Assembly (NCBI GenBank): GCA_013815485.1 | Contig: JACDGB010000012.1 | Span: forward strand, 1 to 13,465 | Direction: 5' to 3' | From: Rubrobacter sp. | Lineage (GTDB): Bacteria > Actinomycetota > Rubrobacteria > Rubrobacterales > Rubrobacteraceae | Length of the DNA: 13,465 nt | Shown: in pieces, positions 5,899 to 13,385 of the stretch | Position numbering within the stretch: position 1 is the stretch's first letter | Layout: each line of letters opens with the position of its first letter | The notes under the pieces: generated by a model | Databases searched by the model: none | What the model was told of the DNA's origin: nothing | What the model saw: only the letters and a program-made list of their open reading frames with translations | Program-made: the position numbers and the translations under genes

Positions 5899-7275
5899 AT
5901 GATCGGCAAGGTCCTCGTCGCCAACCGCGGGGAGGTCGCGCTGCGAGTGATCCGGGCTTGCAGGGAACTCGGCATCCGCAGCGTAGCCGTCTACTCGACC
6001 GCCGACGCCGACTCTCTGCACAGGATGCTGGCCGACGAGGCCATCTGCATCGGTCCACCGCCAGCCTCCGGCAGCTACCTGAACATCCCCTCCATAATCT
6101 CCGCCGCCGAGCTAACCGGCGCGGATGCCATCCATCCCGGATACGGTTTCCTGGCCGAAAATGCCCGATTCGCGGAGATCTGCGAGCGCGTCGGCATCAA
6201 GTTCGTGGGGCCTTCTTCGCGCGTGATCTCGACGATGGGCGACAAGTCAGTCGCCCGTCGCGCCGCCCACGAGGCCGGGGTCCCCGTGACCCCAGGCTCC
6301 GACGGCACCTGCGCCGACGCCGCCGAAGCGAAGCGCGTCGGGGCGGTGGTCGGCTACCCGCTCGTCATAAAGGCGAGTGCGGGAGGTGGCGGCAAGGGGA
6401 TGCGCGTGGTCGAGGACGAATCGAAACTAGACGCCGCATTCACGGAGGCGAGCCGCGAGGCCGGGGCCGCCTTCGGGGATGGCTCGGTCTACGTCGAGAA
6501 GTACCTGGAGAACCTGCGCCACATCGAAGTGCAGGTCCTCTCTGAAGCCGGAGGCAAGACGGCGGCCTTCCCTGAGAGGGATTGCTCCATCCAGCGCCGC
6601 TACCAGAAGCTGCTCGAAGAATCCCCCGCGCCCGGTCTCCCGGAGGAGGCCCGCAAAGGCATGATGGACGCGGCGGCATCTCTCGTGGATTCTTTGAGCT
6701 ACGAGGGCGCCGGGACGATCGAGTTCGTGTATGCGGACGGCGAGTTCTACTTCATCGAGATGAACACCAGGCTCCAGGTCGAGCATCCCGTTACCGAGAT
6801 GGTGACGGGGGTGGATCTGGTCGCCGAGCAGCTAAGGATAGCCTCAGGGGAGGGAATGGAGGTCCCGCGCGGCGCCTCGATGCTCGAAGGGCACGCCATC
6901 GAGTTCAGGATCAACGCCGAAGACCCGCGTCGCAACTTCCTGCCGCAGGCCGGACCCGTGGAGTTTTACAACCCGCCCGGCGGACCCGGCGTCCGGGTTG
7001 ACTCGCACCTCTACGCAGGCTACAAGATTCCTCCGCACTACGATTCACTCTTGGCGAAGCTCATAGTCTTCGCCGCGAACCGGGAGGCCGCCATTCGGCG
7101 CGGCCTGCGGGCGCTGGACGAGTTCGCCATCGCGGGCATCGAGACGACGCTGCCACTGCACCTCGCCATCCTGGAGGATGAAGACTTCCGGCGCGGCGGC
7201 GTTTCGACTAGCTTCCTCTCCGAGCGGGAGCTTCGCAACGAGGAAGGTCTCTTGCGGCTCGTACCAGCCGGGTAG
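5899..7275 (+). CDS. accC: Biotin carboxylase subunit of acetyl/acyl-CoA carboxylase (AccC)
   Basis: The 458-residue protein is a full-length biotin carboxylase (family about 445-450). It opens with the Rossmann-like segment KVLVANRGEVALRVIRA (4-20) and has HPGYGFLAEN (79-88). The ATP-grasp glycine-rich loop is KASAGGGGKGM (158-168). ERDCSIQRRYQKLLEE follows (226-241), and the active-site stretch EMNTRLQVEHPVTE is at 287-300. It uses ATP and bicarbonate to carboxylate the biotin on AccB. The C-terminal domain (IEFRINAEDP onward) is complete, ending LRLVPAG. ATG 5899 gives the standard N-terminus; the nearest purine-rich site (GGGAG) is rather distant, so initiation may rely on coupling with accB. 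It shows none of the extra biotinyl domain found in fused actinobacterial acyl-CoA carboxylase alpha chains, matching the separate accB. Confidence 0.95.
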   Translation: MIGKVLVANRGEVALRVIRACRELGIRSVAVYSTADADSLHRMLADEAICIGPPPASGSYLNIPSIISAAELTGADAIHPGYGFLAENARFAEICERVGIKFVGPSSRVISTMGDKSVARRAAHEAGVPVTPGSDGTCADAAEAKRVGAVVGYPLVIKASAGGGGKGMRVVEDESKLDAAFTEASREAGAAFGDGSVYVEKYLENLRHIEVQVLSEAGGKTAAFPERDCSIQRRYQKLLEESPAPGLPEEARKGMMDAAASLVDSLSYEGAGTIEFVYADGEFYFIEMNTRLQVEHPVTEMVTGVDLVAEQLRIASGEGMEVPRGASMLEGHAIEFRINAEDPRRNFLPQAGPVEFYNPPGGPGVRVDSHLYAGYKIPPHYDSLLAKLIVFAANREAAIRRGLRALDEFAIAGIETTLPLHLAILEDEDFRRGGVSTSFLSERELRNEEGLLRLVPAG

Positions 7276-7346
7276 ATCACACGTCCCATAATCCGCCAGC
7301 GTGCTAACCTTTGAGCCTCTGATCCTCCCTGACTAGAAGGAGTGCT

Positions 7347-8174
7347 TTGGCGCGAGAAGCCGTCCCGAAGGAACAAAAGAAAGACCGGATGTTGTTCGGC
7401 GGCATGGCGCGCTGGGACGGGTTGGACTTGTTTGGGCCTGGCTACATGAGCACGGCGTACCGGAAGAAAGGCGAGATCCACATCCGGGTCGAGTCCTCGA
7501 ACCTGTGGCGCCCGAAGAACCCGATGGTGCTCCGCGCCTCCGAGTTGCCGGTACTGCGCTCCTTCTTTTTCTGGGGTCGGCTCCTCACGCAGGTCGTCGG
7601 TTCCGCGTGGACGCTCGTCTTCTTCGCCGTCACGATGGCCGTCCTCTGGATCTTCGTGAGCCTCATGCAACTCGGGAGCGGGGGCGGAGGCGTCCTGGGC
7701 GGCGCCTTCGGCTTCTTCGCGGCGTTCCCCATCCTGCCCATCCTCATACTCTTCTTCGCCGTGATGAAGTTCGGCCCCCTCGGACGCTACCACGGGGCCG
7801 AGCACAAATCCGTCGCAGCCTACGAGGAATACGGTGAGGTGACCCTCGAAAACGCGAAGAAGGCCAGCCGCATCCACCCCCGCTGCGGCACCAATATTCT
7901 GGCCTATATCATCCTCGCCGCACTGCTCGACCCGATCATCGGCTGGTGGGGCTACGCTATCCTGCAGTTCATCCTCATCTCCGAAGCGTGGTTCATCTTC
8001 GGCAAGAGCCGCCCATCCATAGCCGTCGGCAACTTCCTGCAAAAATACTTCACCACCACCGAGCCCCGCCGCGCCGAACTGGAGGTGGCAGTGGCGTCCA
8101 TGAACCAGCTTCTCGAGGCCGAGGAAGGGAAGAAAATCGGCGAGTCTCGCGTCACGATGCCAGCGCGTTTCTAG
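7347..8174 (+). CDS. DUF1385 (YqhQ-like) membrane protein
   Basis: The 275-residue product matches the DUF1385/YqhQ family through its central and C-terminal landmarks: YHGAEHKSVAAYE (148-160), SRIHPRCGTN (174-183) and LQKYFTTTEP (231-240). Hydrophobic segments lie at about 84-106, 117-140, 183-198 and 200-218, so it is an inner-membrane protein with the conserved HGAEHKS loop between helices 2 and 3. The biochemical function of the family is unknown. The N-terminal motif usual in the family (GGQAVIEGVMMR-type) is replaced by LFGGMARWDGLDLFGPGYM. The start is TTG 7347, supported by a strong AGAAGGAG five bases upstream. It follows accC after 71 bases, on the same strand. In other bacteria this gene is often near rpmE and prfA; here the downstream neighbour is a converging pseudogene. 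Confidence 0.88.
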   Translation: MAREAVPKEQKKDRMLFGGMARWDGLDLFGPGYMSTAYRKKGEIHIRVESSNLWRPKNPMVLRASELPVLRSFFFWGRLLTQVVGSAWTLVFFAVTMAVLWIFVSLMQLGSGGGGVLGGAFGFFAAFPILPILILFFAVMKFGPLGRYHGAEHKSVAAYEEYGEVTLENAKKASRIHPRCGTNILAYIILAALLDPIIGWWGYAILQFILISEAWFIFGKSRPSIAVGNFLQKYFTTTEPRRAELEVAVASMNQLLEAEEGKKIGESRVTMPARF

Positions 8175-8217
8175 CTTTTCAGTCGGTTGGCGCTTCGGTT
8201 TGTCAAACGAGCTTTTC

Positions 8218-9091
8218 TTACCAGTACGGTGGAGGCTCCGGGAGCGGCTGGCCGCACTGACACGTCCCGTTGGAGAGGTCGTGGTCTTCCATGCTGCCGC
8301 ACGACTCGCAGCGCACCCACAGCGCGTTGATGCGCTCCGGTTTCCAGACGCTCGTCACGCCTCCGGCGGTGAAGTCGGGGCCGAAGAACTGACGCATGGC
8401 CTCTGTGCGTGCCGCCGCGGAACATCTGCCCCGGGCTCTCGGCGTCCTCCCAGGCGGTAACGGTGAGCATGCGGTGGCCGGCGCGGGCGAGCAGCACGCT
8501 GATGACGCCGGGCATCCTTGCCATTTCCTGTAGGATCTGCTGTGAGTAACTGCTGACCTTCTCAGCCTCGTCCTCGGACCTGACCTGGAGGGCCGTGATG
8601 CTGAAAGCGCCCGGCTTCGTGCGATTGCCGGGCTGCAAATACACGCTATTGCCGAAGGTGACCGGCCCGACGGAGTACGGTTGGACGATGACCTGTAGCC
8701 CGAGCTGCCTCATGAGGGTTCCCTGATCGAAGTACCCCTGGACCGACCGGACCTTGCCATCCTCCACCGCGATGAAGTCCGCTCCCGGCAGAGCGATGGT
8801 GCTCCCGGTCGGCGGGTTTCATCGCAAAGAACCGGTATTGGTCCCGCGCATCATCCACTGCGCCGCCACCATCCCGTCGCCGGCGGGGGCGTGGCTGAGT
8901 ATGTCGAACGAGAGATCCGGGAACGCCGCGAAGAGGCCGCCCGCGTACTCGGCGATGGCCTGTCCGGTCAATCCATCCGGCGCGTTAGGGTCGCTGTACG
9001 TGCCGCCATCGGCGAAAGTAGCGGCGATCGCATCCGCGTCCCGCCGGTTCCAGACGTCGAAGTAACCCTGCGCAACGTCAACAGCATCCAT
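8218..9091 (-). pseudogene. Broken SnoaL-like / ABM-monooxygenase-like / zinc-ribbon fusion gene
   Basis: The reading frame from ATG 9091 (AGGA six bases upstream) gives a SnoaL/NTF2-like start, MDAVDVAQGYFDVWNRRDAD, and runs for 90 residues to TGA 8819-8821. Directly after the TGA the same frame continues as NPPTGSTIALPGADFIAVED and VRSVQGYFDQGTL, the expected second half of the SnoaL domain. A glycine codon (GGA) is the usual residue at the TGA, so one base change explains it. Next comes a ferredoxin-like segment (GAFSITALQVRSEDEAEKV, MPGVISVLLARAGHRMLTV, WEDAES) resembling antibiotic-biosynthesis-monooxygenase domains. Near 8398-8405 the frame shifts, and in the new frame AMRQFFGPDF leads to a C-terminal zinc ribbon (CESCG, then CQCG) ending PPPYW and TAA 8218-8220. 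The intact product would be about 290 residues. It is either recently inactivated or carries sequence errors. It converges on the DUF1385 gene. Confidence 0.8.
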
Positions 9092-9126
9092 CACTCTTCC
9101 TTTCCCCGATTGCGCCCTACGCGTCG

Positions 9127-9132
9127 ATTATA
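9127..9132 (-). promoter_or_regulatory. -10 element of the SnoaL-fusion gene
   Basis: A perfect leftward TATAAT lies 35 bases upstream of the ATG at 9091. A weak TTCCGT sits 18 bases further upstream as a possible -35. The spacing would give a leader of about 28 bases containing the GGAAAGGAAGAG ribosome-binding site. The gene is preceded by the SDR stop at 9205, so this separates the fusion gene from the operon upstream. Confidence 0.5.
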
Positions 9133-9204
9133 ACCTTTGCCTACGGGCGAACGGAAGAGCACCGGGGAGGTTCAGGGCAAACCAGCGACAGAAGCTCCCG
9201 AAAC

Positions 9205-9948
9205 TTAATTCGGCTGCTGCGTGGGGCGGATGAGGATCTCGTTGATGCTAACGCGCTCGGGCTGGGTGACGACGTAGGCGATGGCGTTGGCTATGTCCTC
9301 GGACTGGAGACGTTCGATCTGCATGAGCCCGCCCATCCCTTCGAGAGCCTCATCGTCGGTGATGTGGTCCGGCAGCTCGGTTTCCACGGCCCCAGGCTCG
9401 ACCATCGTGACCCGGACGTTGTCTTCCAAAAGCTCCTGGCGCAGCCCTTCGGAGATGGCATTGACGGCGAACTTGGTCCCTGAGTAGACACCGCCGGTCG
9501 GGCGGACCTTGCGCCCGGCGACGCTTGAGATGTTCACGATGTGCCCGCTCTTCTGGCGTTTCATCACCTCGACGGCGGCGTCGGTTGCGTACAGAAGACC
9601 CATCACGTTCACGTCGAACATCTGACGCCACTGGTCCGAGAGTCCCTTCTCGACCTTCGAGAGAAGCATCACGCCCGCGTTGTTCACGAGGATGTCAACG
9701 CTCCCGAACTCTTCCTCGGCCTTTTGGATCAGGGCGTGCGCCTGCTCCTCGTCCGTGACATCACACTGCACGGAGAGGGTCTTTCCTCCATTTCCCTCCA
9801 TGCGCTTCACGAGGTCCGTCAGGCGGCCCTCCCGCCGCGCCGCGACCACCACGGATGCGCCCTCTGCCGCCAGAGCCTCGGCTGTCGCCTCCCCGATACC
9901 ACTCGAAGCGCCCGTTACCACCGCCACCTTGCCATCCAGCTTCGCCAT
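9205..9948 (-). CDS. Short-chain dehydrogenase/reductase (classical SDR)
   Basis: The 247-residue protein is a typical classical SDR. It has the cofactor loop TGASSGIG (12-19), NNAG (89-92), a catalytic Asn in FDVNVMG (114), serines at 141-142 in NISSVAG, and the catalytic pair Y155 and K159 in YSGTK. Basic residues at the end of the second strand (AARREGRL, 36-43) favour NADP(H). The segment VEPGAVETEL and the C-terminus fit the YdfG-like clade of 3-hydroxy-acid or serine dehydrogenases, but the substrate cannot be told. The start is ATG 9948 with AGGAAGG seven bases upstream. It begins 33 bases after the stop of the upstream membrane-protein gene and is probably the last gene of that leftward set, although SDR genes are so common that the functional link is uncertain. 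Confidence 0.92.
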   Translation of the reverse strand: MAKLDGKVAVVTGASSGIGEATAEALAAEGASVVVAARREGRLTDLVKRMEGNGGKTLSVQCDVTDEEQAHALIQKAEEEFGSVDILVNNAGVMLLSKVEKGLSDQWRQMFDVNVMGLLYATDAAVEVMKRQKSGHIVNISSVAGRKVRPTGGVYSGTKFAVNAISEGLRQELLEDNVRVTMVEPGAVETELPDHITDDEALEGMGGLMQIERLQSEDIANAIAYVVTQPERVSINEILIRPTQQPN

Positions 9949-9981
9949 GTTGGAACCTTCCTGTTAGCTCACGGCGCGTAC

Positions 9982-10941
9982 TTACCCCGATGTGCTGGGA
10001 GAATATTCTCCTCGCGGCGGTTGTTCGACCGTTAATTGCAGGTAGGCGAGGGTCCAGTAGGCGTGGTTGAAGACCCCGAAGATGGCGGCGAACAGGATCA
10101 GGGGCAACGAGACGATCAGGCCGACCACAACCGCCACCCCGACGACCAGCGGATACGGCGCCGCCGAGGACAGCGCGAAGAACCCGGCGGTCTGCGCGAT
10201 GCCGATGACGAAGGTCACGACGAACAATACGGCCGTGACCGCGAGGGCGATGGCAAGCTGTATCAGCCAAACCACAATGGTGCGTCCCAGATTGCGCCGG
10301 AACAGCCGGTAGCCGCCCCCTATCGCGGAGAAGATGCCCCGGCCTCCGATCACTAACTCCCGCAAAGCGAGTTGCCCCACCAGATACAACGCCACGGTGA
10401 TGACGAGCAGCAACACGAGCGCCACCAGCCCAACGATGGAGATGAACAGGACGCGCAGCCCGACCGAATCCGTGGCGGAGACTACCCCGAAGATGCCCAG
10501 CGCCGCCGGACCTGCGATCACGATCAAAGGCACGAGCCCGATCAGAGAGAACAACAAGCTGTAGAGAAACACGCGCCAGAGGTTCCTTACTCCGGCCCGC
10601 CAGGTCGAGGCGAAGCTGCGTCTCTCGCCCCGGCTCAGCGCCGCGACGCTGTCCACGAGGCCCCCGGCGGAGACTAGCGTCAGCCCGACGAAGAAGACCA
10701 GGAACAGGACGAAGACCACAGCGCCCAGGGCCACGGCCAGGGCGATATTTGCTTGCGCCCATCCGCCTATGCCGACCAGCCAGGCTGGGACGCCGCTCGC
10801 AGAGGTGGAACTCTCCGTGCTCGGGGGGACGCTGACGTTGAAATAGCCTGCTGCTCCGCCGATGAAGAAGCCGAAGAACCACAGGTAGCGGTTGCGCCAC
10901 GCCATCCTGAAAGCGTCCGCGATCAGATCCCCGTAGTTCAT
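9982..10941 (-). CDS. Multi-pass membrane protein, second of a tandem paralogous pair
   Basis: The 319-residue product is an integral membrane protein with about six hydrophobic segments: roughly 18-33, 65-91, 122-155, 163-192, 221-250 and 265-292. It shares with its upstream neighbour the N-terminal MNYGDLIxDxFRxxWRNRYLWFFGFF. Also shared are a central (R/Q)GxRRSFxxTWRAG, a YRxFRRNxGRxxxVW before the fifth segment and a C-terminal FNHxYWTLAYL. The loop after the first segment is Ser/Thr-rich (STESSTSASG, 41-50) rather than polyglycine. Layout resembles membrane-domain proteins related to the GPDPase membrane region or archaeal/bacterial DUFs of this size; I cannot name a function. The start is ATG 10941, with GAGAGG seven bases upstream. 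It lies 48 bases after the first paralogue and 33 bases before the SDR gene. Confidence 0.78.
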   Translation of the reverse strand: MNYGDLIADAFRMAWRNRYLWFFGFFIGGAAGYFNVSVPPSTESSTSASGVPAWLVGIGGWAQANIALAVALGAVVFVLFLVFFVGLTLVSAGGLVDSVAALSRGERRSFASTWRAGVRNLWRVFLYSLLFSLIGLVPLIVIAGPAALGIFGVVSATDSVGLRVLFISIVGLVALVLLLVITVALYLVGQLALRELVIGGRGIFSAIGGGYRLFRRNLGRTIVVWLIQLAIALAVTAVLFVVTFVIGIAQTAGFFALSSAAPYPLVVGVAVVVGLIVSLPLILFAAIFGVFNHAYWTLAYLQLTVEQPPRGEYSPSTSG

Positions 10942-10989
10942 CGCCGAGCCTCTCCGTTCGCCGTCAGGTCCGTTGGGACCCTTCTACGT

Positions 10990-11949
10990 TTATACGACGC
11001 GCGGGGTTGCTCCTGTTGTACCGGGCGTCATTCGCAGGTAGGCGAGTGTCCAGTACGAATGGTTGAAAGTCCCGAGGATGGCCGAGGCCACGATGAGAAG
11101 GGGGAGCAATATTATTCCGGCGATTATGCCAGCTATGATCGCCGCCGTGGCGGCCTCCGCAACCGCAAGGAGTATCGTCGGGAGGAAGAGTATGAATCCC
11201 ACTATCAGCGCGGCGATGATGAACGCGATGGTGGCGCCGAGCATGATCCCAAGCTGTATCACCCACACCAGCAGGCTCCGGCCCATGTTGCGCCGGAACA
11301 TCCGGTAGCCGCTCCCGACGGAGCTTATGACGCCCTCGCCATCAACTACCATCGTCCGCCGGGCGAACTGCCGGATAATCGCAACCGGGATGAAGATCAC
11401 GAACAGAGCCACGATAACGACCGGTATGGCTATGACGACGGCCACCACCTTAAACGCCGTCGAGTCCGTGAAGAAGGCTCCGCCGACCAGCAGTCCAATG
11501 GGTATCGCAACGGCGAGCAGAAGCCCGAGCACGATCCCGACGAACAGCAGGATCTGACCGAGCACGCGCCAGAATAGATGCGCCCCGGCCCGCCAGGTAG
11601 TCGAGAAACTGCGCCGTTGTCCCCGCTCCACCGCCGCTACGCTGTCGGTGAGACCGCCCTGAGAGACCACGTATATCGCGAAGAGGACGAGGAAGATCAC
11701 GAACGACACCGCGATCAGACCGATGATCAAACCGACGTTCTGGAACGTACTCTGAACGGCAGTCGCCGAGACGGAGGCGATCTCCGCGGAACTCTGCTCC
11801 TGGAAGTCTCCGCCGTTTCCACCACCACCACTGCCGCCTCCACCGCCGCCACCCACGGAACCCAGGTACACGAAGAACCCGAAGAACCACAGATAGCGGT
11901 TGCGCCAGGTGATGCGGAATGAGTCCCTTATGAGGTCTCCGTAGTTCAT
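10990..11949 (-). CDS. Multi-pass membrane protein with polyglycine loop, first of a tandem pair
   Basis: This protein is also exactly 319 residues, with hydrophobic segments at about 19-33, 72-96, 126-160, 166-192, 225-262 and 265-295. It shares the terminal and central signature motifs with the adjacent paralogue. The two genes match at 34 of the first 36 positions of the block starting at 11872 versus 10864, which encodes the WRNRYLWFFGFF region, so they arose by duplication. The loop after the first segment is a glycine run (SVGGGGGGGSGGGGNGG, 31-47) followed by an acidic DFQEQSSAE stretch. Function is unknown; a permease-like or scaffold role is possible. The ATG 11949 lies only five bases after the stop of the ATP-grasp gene, and the AGGTAGGG that serves as ribosome-binding site overlaps that stop. 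Translation of the two is therefore probably coupled, which ties this membrane protein to the ATP-grasp enzyme. Confidence 0.8.
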   Translation of the reverse strand: MNYGDLIRDSFRITWRNRYLWFFGFFVYLGSVGGGGGGGSGGGGNGGDFQEQSSAEIASVSATAVQSTFQNVGLIIGLIAVSFVIFLVLFAIYVVSQGGLTDSVAAVERGQRRSFSTTWRAGAHLFWRVLGQILLFVGIVLGLLLAVAIPIGLLVGGAFFTDSTAFKVVAVVIAIPVVIVALFVIFIPVAIIRQFARRTMVVDGEGVISSVGSGYRMFRRNMGRSLLVWVIQLGIMLGATIAFIIAALIVGFILFLPTILLAVAEAATAAIIAGIIAGIILLPLLIVASAILGTFNHSYWTLAYLRMTPGTTGATPRVV

Positions 11950-11954
11950 AATCC

Positions 11955-13352
11955 CTACCTTTCGAGTACCCAGGTGTCCTTCATTTTGCCGCCGCTTGAG
12001 ATGTTGACGACGTGCTTGCCCGGCGCGGCCACGCGGGTCAGGGAACCGGGAACCACCTCGACCACGCCGGGGTCCTCCGGGTCCGGGGCGAGCACGAGTA
12101 CCCGGTAGTCGGCGTATGAGTCACGCAGAAATAACCCTTCCTCGTCCGTCTCGCAGAGTACGTGGGTCGAGAAGTCTATGGTCTCCTGCGCCACGTATTC
12201 GACAGGGTCCTTCTCGACCTTCTTGCGGAACCTTTCGATGGATTCCTTCGTTTCTTCCGGGCCGATCATGACTTCCTTCCCACCGTAGCCGCCGCGGCTC
12301 TTGACGACCAGCTCCCCGAAGTGGTCCATGACGTATCGGCGGTCCTCCTCGACTGCGAGCGACCACGTCCTGGCGTTTTCGATGAGCGGCTCCTCCCCAA
12401 GATATGTCCGCACCATCTCGGGGACGAAGACACCCACGCCCTTGTCATCCACTATCTCGGAGTTCGGGGCGAAGAGGATATGGACCTTTCCCTCGACGTG
12501 GCACTCCAGAAGACCTGGGATATCCGCGTAGAGCTTGTCCTCGTCCACCCGCTCGTAGATCACGTCTATGCGGCGGCCCGATGGCTCATGCGCCAAGTAT
12601 CCGTCTCCGTCTATTTTCAGATGCTTTGTCTCGGCGAGGATGGCGTCCATTTCCCGGGCGTAGATGTGATGATCGAGGTAAAACTGGTCATCGGGACCGC
12701 TGCTTATGACGGCGAGCGTTGCCTCGGGACCTTTCGGAGAGGCGGCCCGCAGCGCGTCGCCGAGGCGGGAGAGCCATCCGTCCAGTGAGAGGACCGGAAG
12801 CCCGGCGTGAGCTTTCGGGAAGAAGACTTCGTGGCTCATCCTGCGGCGGCGGGTCATGGCGGCGAGTCCGACGGGCATTTTTGCGTTCTCTTCGATGACC
12901 TGATACTTCCAGCCTCCGTCCTCCGTCGCCACTACATCGAAGGCGATCTGACGCGCCGGAACGGGGCCGAAGCGGTCCTTCCACGAGGTGTCGTAGAGTA
13001 TGCTGCTCTCCACGACTTCTCGAGGCACGACTTCTTCCTTGCCGGTCTCCAGCCTTCGGAGGAATTCGTTGATGGCTACCATGCGCTGTGACAGCCCCAT
13101 TGCGAGGCGTTCCCAGTCAGCGGCGGGGACTATGCGAGGGAACCAGTCCGTCGGGTGGGTCTTGTCTCCCTCCAGAATGCCGAAGGCGTGCTGTTCTTCG
13201 AGGAGGAGGCGGTGGGCGTTCCGGATCCTCTCGTTCCATCGTTTTGGGCCGGTGGTCGCCAACTCCTCGAGGACAGTTTCGTAGACGGGGCGCAGGGTAC
13301 CATCGGTGAGAAATACCTCGTTGGTGCCCGGAAGTGCGCGGTCGAACCTCAC
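11955..13352 (-). CDS. Circularly permuted ATP-grasp type 2 protein (DUF404/DUF407 family)
   Basis: The 465-residue product matches the circularly permuted ATP-grasp family along its whole length. It shows RIVPAADWERLAMGLSQR (73-90), the ENAKMPVG segment (155-162) where others have ENAR.PSG, and IYERVDED (265-272). VDDKGVGVFVPEM (301-313) leads into RTYLGEEPLI. The nucleotide-binding core LVVKSRGGYGGKEVMIGP is at 348-365, with YVAQE (386-390), DYRVLVL (415-421), PGSLTRVA (435-442) and the closing SSGGKMKDTWVL (452-463). ATP-grasp enzymes activate a carboxylate with ATP and join it to an amine or thiol, so it is a presumed peptide or amide ligase of unknown substrate. The start is GTG 13352 with no Shine-Dalgarno and a TATAAT just upstream. 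In other bacteria relatives lie with alpha-E and transglutaminase-like genes; here the downstream partners are two membrane proteins and an SDR. Confidence 0.9.
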   Translation of the reverse strand: MRFDRALPGTNEVFLTDGTLRPVYETVLEELATTGPKRWNERIRNAHRLLLEEQHAFGILEGDKTHPTDWFPRIVPAADWERLAMGLSQRMVAINEFLRRLETGKEEVVPREVVESSILYDTSWKDRFGPVPARQIAFDVVATEDGGWKYQVIEENAKMPVGLAAMTRRRRMSHEVFFPKAHAGLPVLSLDGWLSRLGDALRAASPKGPEATLAVISSGPDDQFYLDHHIYAREMDAILAETKHLKIDGDGYLAHEPSGRRIDVIYERVDEDKLYADIPGLLECHVEGKVHILFAPNSEIVDDKGVGVFVPEMVRTYLGEEPLIENARTWSLAVEEDRRYVMDHFGELVVKSRGGYGGKEVMIGPEETKESIERFRKKVEKDPVEYVAQETIDFSTHVLCETDEEGLFLRDSYADYRVLVLAPDPEDPGVVEVVPGSLTRVAAPGKHVVNISSGGKMKDTWVLER

Positions 13353-13361
13353 AAGACGAAG

Positions 13362-13367
13362 ATTATA
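13362..13367 (-). promoter_or_regulatory. -10 element of the ATP-grasp operon, possible leaderless start
   Basis: A perfect leftward TATAAT ends nine bases before the GTG at 13352. Transcription would begin at or within a few bases of that codon, leaving no room for a ribosome-binding site, and none is seen. The -35 region is weak. A rightward TATACT (13364-13369) overlaps it, so divergent transcription from the same few bases is possible. Confidence 0.5.
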
Positions 13368-13385
13368 CTAGTAGCCGCGTGGCAT

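Noticed and set aside
7038..8042. 334-residue leftward frame opposite accC end and the DUF1385 gene
   Set aside because: Composition is the antisense of hydrophobic codons (Glu/Asp/Arg/His-rich), with no family-like motif.
8175..8217. Bidirectional terminator between the DUF1385 gene and the converging broken gene
   Set aside because: Short T-runs occur on both strands, but the only inverted pair (GTTTG/CAAAC) has a one-base loop and cannot form a stable hairpin.
8819..8821. TGA in the SnoaL gene as a selenocysteine codon
   Set aside because: The family has Gly at this place rather than Cys, no obvious SECIS-like hairpin follows, and a second lesion exists downstream; loss of function or error is simpler.
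10753..11577. 274-residue rightward frame opposite the two membrane-protein genes
   Set aside because: Its Asp/Glu/His/Arg-rich, repetitive sequence is the reverse complement of transmembrane codons; the leftward genes have starts, ribosome sites and paralogy.
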